Origin: an uncultured Clostridia bacterium
GTDB lineage: Bacteria > Bacillota > Clostridia > Peptostreptococcales > Anaerovoracaceae
NCBI GenBank assembly: GCA_938034165.1
Contig: CALHKP010000038.1
Location: forward strand, 1 to 64,000
Reading direction: 5' to 3'
DNA: 64,000 nucleotides
Under the pieces are notes generated by a model that had not been told where the DNA came from, ran no database searches, and worked only from the letters and a program-made list of their open reading frames with translations. Below, piece by piece: positions 16,467-25,100 of this stretch; position 1 is the first letter of the stretch; every line of letters starts with the position of its first letter. The position numbers and the translations under genes were made by a program.

Positions 16467-19124
16467 TTATTTTCTTTCAATCTCTACCATGTGGAAGCAT
16501 TCGATAATGTCACCTTCTTTGATATCATTGTAGTTTTCGATTCCGATACCGCATTCGTAGCCCTGAGCGACTTCTTTTGCATCATCCTTATATCTCTTAA
16601 GTGATGAAATTGTGCCTTCGTGAATAACAATACCATCTCTTACAAGTCTTACTTCTGCATTTCTTACAACCTTGCCTTCGATTACGTAAGCTCCGCCTAC
16701 GATACCAACGCCCGGAACCTTGAATGTATTTCTGATTTCAACTTTACCTAGGATTTCTTCCTTGAATTCAGGATCAAGCATACCCTTCATTGCGTTTTCA
16801 ACATCGTCGATTACATCGTAGATAACTCTGTAAGTTCTGATCTGGATGTTTTCTCTGTCAGCCATAGTCTGAACTGCAGTGCTTGGTCTTACGTTAAACC
16901 CGATAATGATTGATCCGGATGTACCTGCAAGCATTACATCAGATTCCGTTACTGTACCTACGCCTGTATGGATAATATTAACCTTAACATCTTCGTTGTT
17001 TAGTTTTTCTAATGAAGCAACCAGAGCTCCTACAGAACCCTGTACATCACCCTTGATAATCAGGTTAAGTTCTTTTACTTCGCCTTCTTTTATCTGGCTG
17101 AACAGCTGCTCAAGAGTTGTGCTTGCATTTCTTGCAAGAACTTCTTCTCTGAGCTTTTCTTTTCTGTTTTCAGCAATTTCTCTTGCAATCTTATCTTCTT
17201 TTACTACGTTGAATTCGTCACCTGCCTGAGGAACTTCTGTCAGACCAAGAATTTCAACTGCTGTAGCAGGACCTGCCTTTTTGATTGTCTTGCCCTTGTA
17301 GTCCGTCATAAGACGTATTCTTCCGGCACAAGTACCGGCAACAAGACTCTGTCCGCTGTGAAGTGTTCCGTTTGTAACAAGAAGTGTTGCAACAGGACCT
17401 TTTGATTTGTCAAGTCTTGCTTCGATAACTGACCCCATGGCAAGTCTGTTAGGGTTAGCCTTAAGTTCCATCATTTCTGCCTGAAGAAGAATCATTTCAA
17501 GAAGGTTTACGATTCCTTCACCTGTCTTTGCTGAAACAGGAACACAGATTACATCTCCACCCCAATCTTCAACAAGGATTCCATGCTCTGTCAAATCCTG
17601 TTTTACTCTGTCAGGATTTGCAGCAGGCTTATCTATTTTGTTGATAGCAACAATTATAGGAACTCCTGCAGCCTTTGCATGACTGATAGATTCTATAGTC
17701 TGAGGTTTAACACTGTCATCTGCAGCTACTACAAGTACCGCGATATCTGTAACATGTGCACCTCTTGCTCTCATCGCAGTAAACGCTTCGTGACCCGGAG
17801 TATCCAGGAATACGATTTTCTGACCGTTGATTCTTACTTCTGATGCACCGATATGCTGCGTAATTCCGCCTGATTCTGTAGAAGTTACGTTAGTCTTTCT
17901 GATAGCGTCAAGAAGTGATGTCTTACCATGGTCAACGTGACCCATAACAGTGATGATTGGAGGTCTTGCCTTAAGGTCTTTTTCGGAGTCCTCAAAGTTT
18001 TCGATTCCTGATTCAACTTCCTCTTCTTCAACCTTACCGATTGCTACCTGTATTTTGAGCTCTTCAGCTAGAATCATTACTGTATCTTCGTCGATGCTCT
18101 GATTGATGTTTGCCATGATACCAAGCTTCATCAGAGTCATAATAACCTTAGAAGTTGATACTTCTGTCTGTTCACAGAATCCTGCAACAGTGATAGGAAC
18201 TGTAAGAACTACTGTTCCTTCAGGAAGTGCTTCTACTTCGATTTCAGGTTCAGGCTGAACAGGTTTCTGCTTTACGTGTTTCTTTCTTGCCTGTTTTTCA
18301 AGTGATCTTCTTTCCATCTTGTCGAACTTACCGCGTGAGCCATCTTTTTCGTGCTTACCGTACTGCTTCTTCTTGTCATCTCTCTTGCTGTGCTCGTTCT
18401 TTGTCTCCATCTTTGTTAATTCAGATGAATCTTTTCTTCTTGAACCGTTTCTGTCATTCTTATATCCGCGATCATTTCTGTCGCTTCCGTTTCTGTTGTC
18501 TCTTCTGTCTCTGTTATCTCTGTCATTCCTGTTTCCGCGGTTATCTCTTCTATCGTTTCCGTTTCTGCTGTCTCTTCGGTCTGTGCGATCGTTTCTGTTA
18601 TCTCTTCTGTCTCTGTTATCTCTGTCATTTCTGTTTCCGCGGTTGTCTCTTCTGTCATTTCCGCCTCTTTCTCTGCGGTCCTGACGGTCGTTTCGATCGC
18701 TTCTTGTTTCTTTAGAATTTCTGTTACTATTCAAACCTTTTTCCTGTCTCTGCTCTTTCTTTTCTTCTTTTTTCTCTTCCTTCTGAATCTTTTCTGCCTC
18801 TTCTGCTTTAACTTCCGGTTTAGCTTCCGGCTTTACTTCTGCAGGTGCAGCTTTTCTTTCTTCTATTTTTTTAGCTTCAGTATCTTCAGCTTTTTTGTTT
18901 CTGTTTGAAAGGAATGCATCATCAACTATCGGTTTTCCGATAGGCGGTCTGTGTCTGCCTGCCGGTGCTGCCGGTTTCTTTTCTCCTGATATCATATTGA
19001 TTTCTGCATCAGATAATGAACTCATATGGCTTTTTACCTCGATTCCGAGTTTCGCTGCTTTTTCTATAAGATCCTTACTCTGGATGCCAAGCTCTTTTGC
19101 TACCTCGTATACTTTTTTTGCCAT
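16467..19124 (-). CDS. infB: Translation initiation factor IF-2 with a long charged repeat region
   Basis: IF-2 is the GTPase that brings initiator tRNA to the ribosome. The 885-residue protein starts with an IF2N module (residues 1-50). A highly charged, presumably disordered segment follows (about 55-290), then a second IF2N-like module and the G domain with GHVDHGKT at 395-402, DTPGHEAF and NKID. Domains II, III and IV complete it. Within the charged segment a 24-residue block rich in N, D and R occurs twice, identically, with a 34-residue period (residues 155-178 and 189-212). The ATG overlaps the ylxQ stop as TAATG. Confidence 0.97.
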   Translation of the reverse strand: MAKKVYEVAKELGIQSKDLIEKAAKLGIEVKSHMSSLSDAEINMISGEKKPAAPAGRHRPPIGKPIVDDAFLSNRNKKAEDTEAKKIEERKAAPAEVKPEAKPEVKAEEAEKIQKEEKKEEKKEQRQEKGLNSNRNSKETRSDRNDRQDRRERGGNDRRDNRGNRNDRDNRDRRDNRNDRTDRRDSRNGNDRRDNRGNRNDRDNRDRRDNRNGSDRNDRGYKNDRNGSRRKDSSELTKMETKNEHSKRDDKKKQYGKHEKDGSRGKFDKMERRSLEKQARKKHVKQKPVQPEPEIEVEALPEGTVVLTVPITVAGFCEQTEVSTSKVIMTLMKLGIMANINQSIDEDTVMILAEELKIQVAIGKVEEEEVESGIENFEDSEKDLKARPPIITVMGHVDHGKTSLLDAIRKTNVTSTESGGITQHIGASEVRINGQKIVFLDTPGHEAFTAMRARGAHVTDIAVLVVAADDSVKPQTIESISHAKAAGVPIIVAINKIDKPAANPDRVKQDLTEHGILVEDWGGDVICVPVSAKTGEGIVNLLEMILLQAEMMELKANPNRLAMGSVIEARLDKSKGPVATLLVTNGTLHSGQSLVAGTCAGRIRLMTDYKGKTIKKAGPATAVEILGLTEVPQAGDEFNVVKEDKIAREIAENRKEKLREEVLARNASTTLEQLFSQIKEGEVKELNLIIKGDVQGSVGALVASLEKLNNEDVKVNIIHTGVGTVTESDVMLAGTSGSIIIGFNVRPSTAVQTMADRENIQIRTYRVIYDVIDDVENAMKGMLDPEFKEEILGKVEIRNTFKVPGVGIVGGAYVIEGKVVRNAEVRLVRDGIVIHEGTISSLKRYKDDAKEVAQGYECGIGIENYNDIKEGDIIECFHMVEIERK
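18489..18662 (-). repeat. 102-bp-period tandem repeat inside infB
   Basis: Two 72-base blocks (18591-18662 and 18489-18560) are near-identical at DNA level and encode the same 24-residue N/D/R-rich block of IF-2. They are offset by 102 bases, i.e. 34 codons, so the frame is kept. It looks like an internal duplication. Confidence 0.9.
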
Positions 19125-19453
19125 TAGTACACCTCTCTTTCTGATTGATTAAGGTCAATCTCCTTTACAATGATTTTCGCAAAGTGACTGTCCGTTATAC
19201 CGAATAATCCCTTTCCTCCCGTCCCTGTTATCTGAGACAGTTCATCGGAAGTAGCGAAAATCCTATATTCAACTAAATTGGAACTACATTTCTGTATCAT
19301 TTTTTTCTTTGTATTTTCGGCCATATCCTCTGCTATGATAAGCAGTTTGACTTTTCCTTTTGAAATCATCATTTCACATGTGTTATATCCGGAAACTATG
19401 TTTCTCGAACGAGCTGCAAAACCGAGATAACTCATAACTTTATTTCGCGTCAT
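19124..19453 (-). CDS. L7Ae-family K-turn RNA-binding protein (YlxQ-like)
   Basis: This 109-residue protein belongs to the L7Ae/L30e/S12e/Gadd45 family that binds kink-turn RNA. The stretch GFAARSRNIVSGYNTCEMMISKGKVKLLIIAEDMAENTKKKM is typical of the family. In the conserved nusA operon this position is occupied by ylxQ. It begins 13 bases before the end of rnpM and its stop overlaps the infB start. The RNA target is not known. Confidence 0.9.
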   Translation of the reverse strand: MTRNKVMSYLGFAARSRNIVSGYNTCEMMISKGKVKLLIIAEDMAENTKKKMIQKCSSNLVEYRIFATSDELSQITGTGGKGLFGITDSHFAKIIVKEIDLNQSEREVY

Positions 19454-19730
19454 CTGTAAATTCTCCCTTTATCTGCTCTATCTCATGCAAAACATTCTCA
19501 AGCACATTCGCAGGAAACTCCCTTTTATAAGTTCTGTTAAATGCATTCTTTTTTATGGCCTTTTCCACGCATTTTGCAGATTTGCATATATATGAACCTC
19601 TTCCGTTTGACTTCCCGTCCTGGTCCAGTTTGAGTTCTCCGTCTAAAAATGATATTCTTATGAGTTCTGACTGCGGTTTTGATTCCATGCAGCCGATACA
19701 TCTTCTCATAGGAACTTTTTTATTCTTCAA
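19440..19730 (-). CDS. rnpM: YlxR-family RNA-binding protein / RNase P modulator
   Basis: The 96-residue protein has the YlxR signature MRRCIGCMESKPQSELIRI and GRGSYICKSAKCVEKAIKKNAF. In Bacillus the homologue binds RNase P RNA and modulates RNase P, hence the name RnpM. It lies between nusA and ylxQ and overlaps both by about 10-14 bases, so the set is translationally coupled. Confidence 0.92.
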   Translation of the reverse strand: MKNKKVPMRRCIGCMESKPQSELIRISFLDGELKLDQDGKSNGRGSYICKSAKCVEKAIKKNAFNRTYKREFPANVLENVLHEIEQIKGEFTDDAK

Positions 19731-20793
19731 TCTCGATTACCTCTTCGCCTTCTGAGCTTTCCTCATACTGTGAATGGCTCTTTATGTCAATTTTCCATCC
19801 GCTTACCTTCGCTGCAAGTCTTACATTCTGACCTTCTTTTCCGATTGCCAATGAAAGCTGATAGTCAGGAACAACAGCTACCGCAACCTTTTCTTCTTCA
19901 TCAGCGATAACCTTTTCAACCTTTGCAGGACTCAGTACATTGCTGATAAGCGTTTCCGGATCTTCGCTCCACGGAATGATATCTATCTTTTCGCCGTTAA
20001 GCTCATCAACTATTGTTCTTACTCTTGAACCTGCTGTGCCAACACAAGCTCCTACAGGATCGACGTTTTCTACAGTTGCATAAACTGAAAGCTTCGTTCT
20101 TGAACCGGCTTCTCTTGCAATTCCTTTGATTTCTACTGTTCCGTCCTGAATTTCCGGAACTTCCAGTTCAAACAATCTTTTAACAAGACCCGGATGTGAT
20201 CTTGAAAGGAATACCTGAGGACCCTTTGCAGTTTTCTTTACATCCATGATAAAAACTTTGAGCCTGTCATTGATGTCATAATTTTCACCCGGAACCTGTT
20301 CGTATGGCGAAAGCAACCCTTCAGTATTTCCGATATCGATGAACAAAGTATCTCCGCTTTTTCTGTGAACGATACCTGTAATGATTTCGCCCTGTCTTGC
20401 AACAAAGTTATCAAAAACCATTCCTCTTTCAGCTTCTCTGATTCTCTGAACAACAACCTGTTTCGCTGTCTGCGCCGCAATTCTTCCAAAGTCCTTTGTT
20501 ACAATCTGGAATTCAATTGAATCTCCTATTTCGTATCTTGGATCTATAGCATGCGCTTCTTCCAGTGAAATTTCTGTAAGATCATCTTCGACTTCTTCCA
20601 CAATCTCCATCTTAGCAAGAACTGAAACATCTCCTGATTCTCTGTCTATGTCAACTCTTACATTCTGGGATGTTCCATAATCCTTTTTGTATGCGAGTAC
20701 GAGAGCGGATTCTATTGCTTCTATAAGTACATCTTTTGAAATGTGCTTTTCCTTTTCGAGATCGTTAATTGCCTCAATAAACTCTCTGTTCAT
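19720..20793 (-). CDS. nusA: Transcription termination/antitermination factor NusA
   Basis: NusA binds RNA polymerase and modulates pausing, termination and antitermination. The 357-residue protein has the N-terminal polymerase-binding domain, an S1 domain (about 135-200) and two KH domains including GTAGSRVRTIVDELNGEKIDIIPW and AIGKEGQNVRLAAKVSGWKIDI. It ends after KH2, as in other Firmicutes, without the acidic repeats of enterobacteria. The operon leader has a terminator-like hairpin that could be a NusA autoregulation point. Confidence 0.97.
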   Translation of the reverse strand: MNREFIEAINDLEKEKHISKDVLIEAIESALVLAYKKDYGTSQNVRVDIDRESGDVSVLAKMEIVEEVEDDLTEISLEEAHAIDPRYEIGDSIEFQIVTKDFGRIAAQTAKQVVVQRIREAERGMVFDNFVARQGEIITGIVHRKSGDTLFIDIGNTEGLLSPYEQVPGENYDINDRLKVFIMDVKKTAKGPQVFLSRSHPGLVKRLFELEVPEIQDGTVEIKGIAREAGSRTKLSVYATVENVDPVGACVGTAGSRVRTIVDELNGEKIDIIPWSEDPETLISNVLSPAKVEKVIADEEEKVAVAVVPDYQLSLAIGKEGQNVRLAAKVSGWKIDIKSHSQYEESSEGEEVIEIEE

Positions 20794-20805
20794 TTTTTAA
20801 CCTCC

Positions 20806-21297
20806 TTAAAATATAACTGCTAAGCAAGTCTTGGCTACCTGGTCAAATGGCAGCAAAGTTTCTTTTCCGTTTTCATCTTTAATTACTACAAACTCGTCTC
20901 TGATTCCGACGAGTTCTCCTGTGTGATTTTTGGATCCGTCAACAGCCTTGTAAAGTTTTACATCGACAATATGACCTTCATATCTCTTGTAATGCTCCGG
21001 TGTGTAAAGCTGTCTGTCCATTCCCGGTGATGATACCTCAAGGTAATAATTCTGTTCTATAGGATCTTCCTTGTCAAGCTGTTCGCTCAGATATCTGCTC
21101 ACAAGCTCGCAGTCATCAGTGCTTACATATATTTCTTCACCATCTTCGGATATATGATTCTTTTTATCGATGTATACTCTCAAAAACCAATCTTTACCTT
21201 CTTTTGTAAATTCACTGTTATAAATCTCCAGACCGTTTTCATCCATAAAACCAGCCAGAATATCGCTTATAAAATCTGTTATTTTTTTCTTTGCCAT
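20806..21297 (-). CDS. rimP: Ribosome maturation factor RimP
   Basis: RimP assists 30S assembly. The 163-residue protein has the family core YYLEVSSPGMDRQL and the C-terminal SH3-like domain. It is the first gene of the nusA operon, directly downstream of the leader hairpin and a consensus promoter, with nusA starting 13 bases after it. Confidence 0.95.
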   Translation of the reverse strand: MAKKKITDFISDILAGFMDENGLEIYNSEFTKEGKDWFLRVYIDKKNHISEDGEEIYVSTDDCELVSRYLSEQLDKEDPIEQNYYLEVSSPGMDRQLYTPEHYKRYEGHIVDVKLYKAVDGSKNHTGELVGIRDEFVVIKDENGKETLLPFDQVAKTCLAVIF

Positions 21298-21320
21298 CTC
21301 AAGCCTTTCTTAACAAAACT

Positions 21321-21348
21321 GAAAGAGTGGGAATAAACCCACTCTTTC
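21321..21348 (-). terminator. Leader hairpin of the rimP-nusA-infB operon, likely NusA-responsive attenuator
   Basis: Eleven-base perfect arms GAAAGAGTGGG and CCCACTCTTTC surround a six-base loop and are followed on the minus strand by AGTTTTGTT, a U tract interrupted by G. It lies downstream of the strong promoter at 21377-21405 and 24 bases before the rimP start, so it is within the operon leader. It would also stop transcripts from the LytTR gene upstream. Confidence 0.82.
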
Positions 21349-21376
21349 GGACAAAAAGTATTAATTAGCTCTAAGT

Positions 21377-21405
21377 ATAATATCATACATCTGATAATCT
21401 GTCAA
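21377..21405 (-). promoter_or_regulatory. Consensus sigma-A promoter of the rimP-nusA-infB operon
   Basis: TTGACA (21405-21400) and TATTAT (21382-21377) are 17 bases apart on the minus strand, just past the stop of the LytTR gene. The transcript would start near 21370 and run immediately into the leader hairpin. Confidence 0.85.
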
Positions 21406-21410
21406 ATCCA

Positions 21411-21740
21411 TCACAGAAACAGATATGCCGAAAACTTTTGCCTTGCCGCAGCAAAGTTTGCGGCACCTAAATGCATCTCATTTCCGTCAAAAAATTCAAT
21501 ATATTGATTTTCCATAGCTGAAACTCTGTCAAAATTCACATAAGAATATTTTAGTATGTCAACAAAATTTTCATCAAGACCTTCCACCACATTAGCTATC
21601 TTGTCATAAAACTCATAGCTTCCGTTTTCGCACACGACAATCACCTTTCTGGCATCCTGGGTAATATAATCAATTTCATCCACATTAACCTTTCGAATCA
21701 TACTCCTAGTTCTTACAATGACATACTTTTTCCCTGCCAT
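21411..21740 (-). CDS. Free-standing LytTR DNA-binding domain protein
   Basis: This 109-residue protein consists of little more than a LytTR-type DNA-binding domain. The pattern IVRTRSMIRKVNVDEIDYITQDARKV, then YVNFDRVSAMENQYIEFFDGNEMHLG and a C-terminal helix, resembles the domain found at the C-terminus of AgrA/LytR response regulators. There is no receiver domain or membrane segment. The start has AGGAG upstream. The gene stands between polC and rimP within the otherwise conserved cluster. Its target is unknown; I assign the fold with moderate confidence from sequence pattern alone. Confidence 0.68.
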   Translation of the reverse strand: MAGKKYVIVRTRSMIRKVNVDEIDYITQDARKVIVVCENGSYEFYDKIANVVEGLDENFVDILKYSYVNFDRVSAMENQYIEFFDGNEMHLGAANFAAARQKFSAYLFL

Positions 21741-22177
21741 AAAATCTCCTTTCTTCTTATAAAATATAAATATCTCATACTTATATTTTATCAGAGATTT
21801 TGATTAAGCGTTGTTGGAAATACAAGAATATCCGCCTTTTTTTCATTATTATGTAAACTGATAAGTTTTTATTCTCTTTAACTGTTCTCAGTGAACTGCT
21901 CGGCAATTGAATTACCGAGGATTCCCGCACTGATATCCTAAAATCATTTGTTGCAGCGAACCTCATTGTTTTGTCTCAAAAAACTGAAAAGCCCGGTAAA
22001 ACCGGACCTCTCAGCTGCGATATTTAATATTAATTTAAGAAAGAACGTTCAAAAGAAATTATTTACTACCCTATCTCCTTTTGACAATATTAGTATAACC
22101 GTCTTAAGTGACAATTTTATAAAGAAAATTTATATGTAATATGTAGAAAAATTGTCACTACTGTTAACGTTCATTTT
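21741..22177. other. 437-base intergenic region between polC and the LytTR gene, several inverted repeats
   Basis: I see no convincing gene here. It contains the presumed polC terminator (21978-22009), an imperfect stem-loop (21888-21933: TCAGTG/CACTGA outside, CTCGG/CCGAG inside), and a long-range 12-base inverted repeat AGTGACAATTTT/AAAATTGTCACT (22107-22118 and 22148-22159). It also has two copies of AACGTTCA (22044-22051 and 22166-22173). A short open frame on the minus strand at 21781-21966 has no ribosome binding site or family resemblance. Confidence 0.6.
21978..22009 (-). terminator. Likely terminator downstream of polC
   Basis: On the minus strand AGGTCCGG and CCGGGCTT pair (two G-U pairs) around a five-base loop, followed after TTCAG by a run of six T. 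It lies about 170 bases past the polC stop. Confidence 0.65.
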
Positions 22178-25100
22178 TTATAGCCCCATCGTGAAAAAAC
22201 TGAGCTGATCAGTCTCAGGAAGACCTTCGAACACGCCATAGCTTCTGAGAGCCTCTACAGCAGTCTTGTTCAGCTTTGCTCTGTTTACAGCCTCTTCAAC
22301 AGTTTCAAATGGCTTTTCGTTATAAGCTTCAACAAAGGCTTTCGCTGCAGTATCTCCCACACCTTCGAGAGCAACAAATGGCAATATTACCTTTCCCTCG
22401 TCTGTCCAGAACCTTAGCGCTCTTGATTTACCCAGCTCCGGCTTCTTGAACTCGTAACCTCTGGAATACATTTCGTATGCCACCTCTAACACGAGAATCT
22501 GCGCCTTTGCCTTTGGTGGTGCATTATCACCCATCGCATTTATTTCGTCTATTCTGTCAATGCAGGCCTTTGCACCCTTTAAAATAGTATCTGCATCAAA
22601 GTCACTCACAACACTGGTAAAGTGAGTGGCATAAAACTCCTGAGGATAGTAAACCTTGTACCATGCCATTCTAAATGACATCATTACATATGCCACCGCA
22701 TGGGCTCTCGGGAACATGTACTGAATCTTTATGCATGAATCAATATACCAGTCAGGGACCCCATGAGCCTTCATTACCTCAAGCTGTTCATCCTTCAGTG
22801 GTCTGTTTTTTCTTACATCCTCCATTATCTGAAAGGCAGTACTGTTTTCTATCCCTTTCAGGATAAGGTAGTTCATTATGTCATCTCGAGTCGAAATTAC
22901 TTCTCGCATTGTTGCGACCCCTGATTTGATATAATCCTGCGCATTGTTCAGCCATACATCTGTACCATGAGAGAATCCCGATATTCTGACAAGATCTGCA
23001 AACTTATCAGGTTTCGTATCATCCAGCATCTTTCTTACAAAAGAAGTTCCGAATTCCGGAATTGCATAAGTTCCATGGGTGTACTTGTACTCCGGATCTT
23101 TGATTTCGAGAGCCTCTATACCGTTGAAAATGCTAAGTACTTTTCGGTCTGTCAGATCCAGCGTCAAAGGATCCACTCCTGTCATATCCTGAAGCTGTCT
23201 TATCATCGATGGAATATTGTGTCCCAGTATATCAAGTTTCAAAAGATTTTCGTCTATCTTGTGATAATCGAAATGAGTTGTTACTATATCCGATTTCATA
23301 TCGTTTGCAGGTCTTTGAACCGGACAAAATTCGTAGATTTCGTGATCATCAGGAACTATGATAATTCCTCCCGGATGTTGACCTGTAGTTTTCTTTACGC
23401 CTGTGCAGCACTTTGAAAGTCTGTCCGCCTCGTATTTGTTCACAGGTCTGTTTGTCGCATCAAAAAATTTCATAACATAACCGTATGCAGTCTTATCCGC
23501 TACTGTGGATACTGTACCTGCCTTATACACGTTCTTCTCGCCGAATATTTCACCAACATATTTGTGCGCCGTCGCCTGATACTCCCCTGCAAAGTTAAGG
23601 TCGATATCAGGTTCTTTGTTTCCCTTAAATCCTAAGAATGTAGCGAAGGGAATCGTATATCCATCCCGGTTCATCATCGTATGACATATAGGGCACTCTT
23701 TCTCAGGCATATCTATTCCGCAGTCATAAAGCTGCATGTCTCCCCACTCTATATGCTTGCACTCAGGGCAAATGTAATGTGGATCCAGCGGATTTACTTC
23801 TGTGATCCCCGCCATGGTAGCTGCGAATGAAGAGCCTACCGATCCTCGTGACCCTACCAGGTATCCATCCTCAAGGGATTTGTGAACAAGCATTTGGGCA
23901 GATACATACATGACTGCATATCCGTTGCTTATAATAGAATTAAGCTCAGTCTCCAGTCTTGAACCTATCTCTTCCGGAAGCGGGTCGCCGTATAATCTGT
24001 GGGCATTTTCCATACATGTCTTTCGAAGAGTTTCCTCCGCACCTTCGATTTTAGGTGGGAATTTTCCTTTCGGAACCGGCAAAATCTCATCCGAAATCAT
24101 ATCCGCAATCTTATTCGTATTCTCCACAACAATCCTATATGCCGTCTCCTCACCAAGGTAAGAGGAAAATTCCTCCATCATTTCGTCAGTGGTTCTCATA
24201 TATAGCCCCTGACCATTTTCCGCATCCTTAAACCCCATTCCGGTAAGAAGGATATTTCGGTAGATTGCGGAATCGGGTTCATCATAATGAGCATCAGTTG
24301 TCGCAACAACCGGTTTCCCCAACATATCCGCAATCTTTATTACTTTTTTGTTAAACTCTATCAGATCATCCCTTCCGGAAACGATACCCTTGTCAATCAT
24401 AAACTGGTTATTTATGAGAGGCTGCACCTCGAGATAATCATAATACTCTGCAACCTTGCAGATTTCCTCATCGGAGCAACCCGAAGTAATCGCCCTAAAA
24501 ACCTCACCTGCTTCGCAGGCCGAACCTATTATTATTCCTTCTCTGTGTGCAGTAATCACAGACTTCGGGAGTCTCGGCCTCTTGTAAAAATAATCTATAT
24601 GAGACATAGATACCATCTTGTATATATTTTTAAGACCTTCCTGAGTCTGAGCCAGCAAAATTATATGATTAGTATTCTTTGACTTGTAATCAATAGTTCC
24701 GTCAGGATTTACACAATCGCTGTCATCAAATACATAACCTTCCATTCCGTATATAATCTTGATGTGCTGGTCTTTATCCTTAAGCTTCTTTGCTGTTTTT
24801 GCCGCATCAGGGAAGCTTTGAACAACACCGTGGTCTGTAATTGCCACGGCGGGCTGACCCCACTCAGCAGCAGTCGCAACCAGATTTTCCACTTCGTTGA
24901 GTCCATCCATGGCACTCATCTTGGTATGTGCATGAAGCTCAACTCTCTTGCGCCCCTCAAAGAGGTCCTGACGCTTCTTGAGCTGTCCTTTTTCCACGCC
25001 TTTTATCATTATAGAAAGGAAATTGTCTATTCTGTCCCATTCAGCATCTCCGCTAACCTTGATAAAGTCACCGTTTTTCAGTAGCGAATCAATCTCTGTC

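Noticed and set aside
18416..18658. Threonine/glutamate-rich open frame of 80 residues within infB
   Set aside because: It is another frame of the repetitive N/D/R region of IF-2, produced by the repeat composition.
21781..21966. 61-residue open frame on the minus strand between polC and the LytTR gene
   Set aside because: No ribosome binding site, odd composition, and it covers a nested inverted repeat; no family resemblance.
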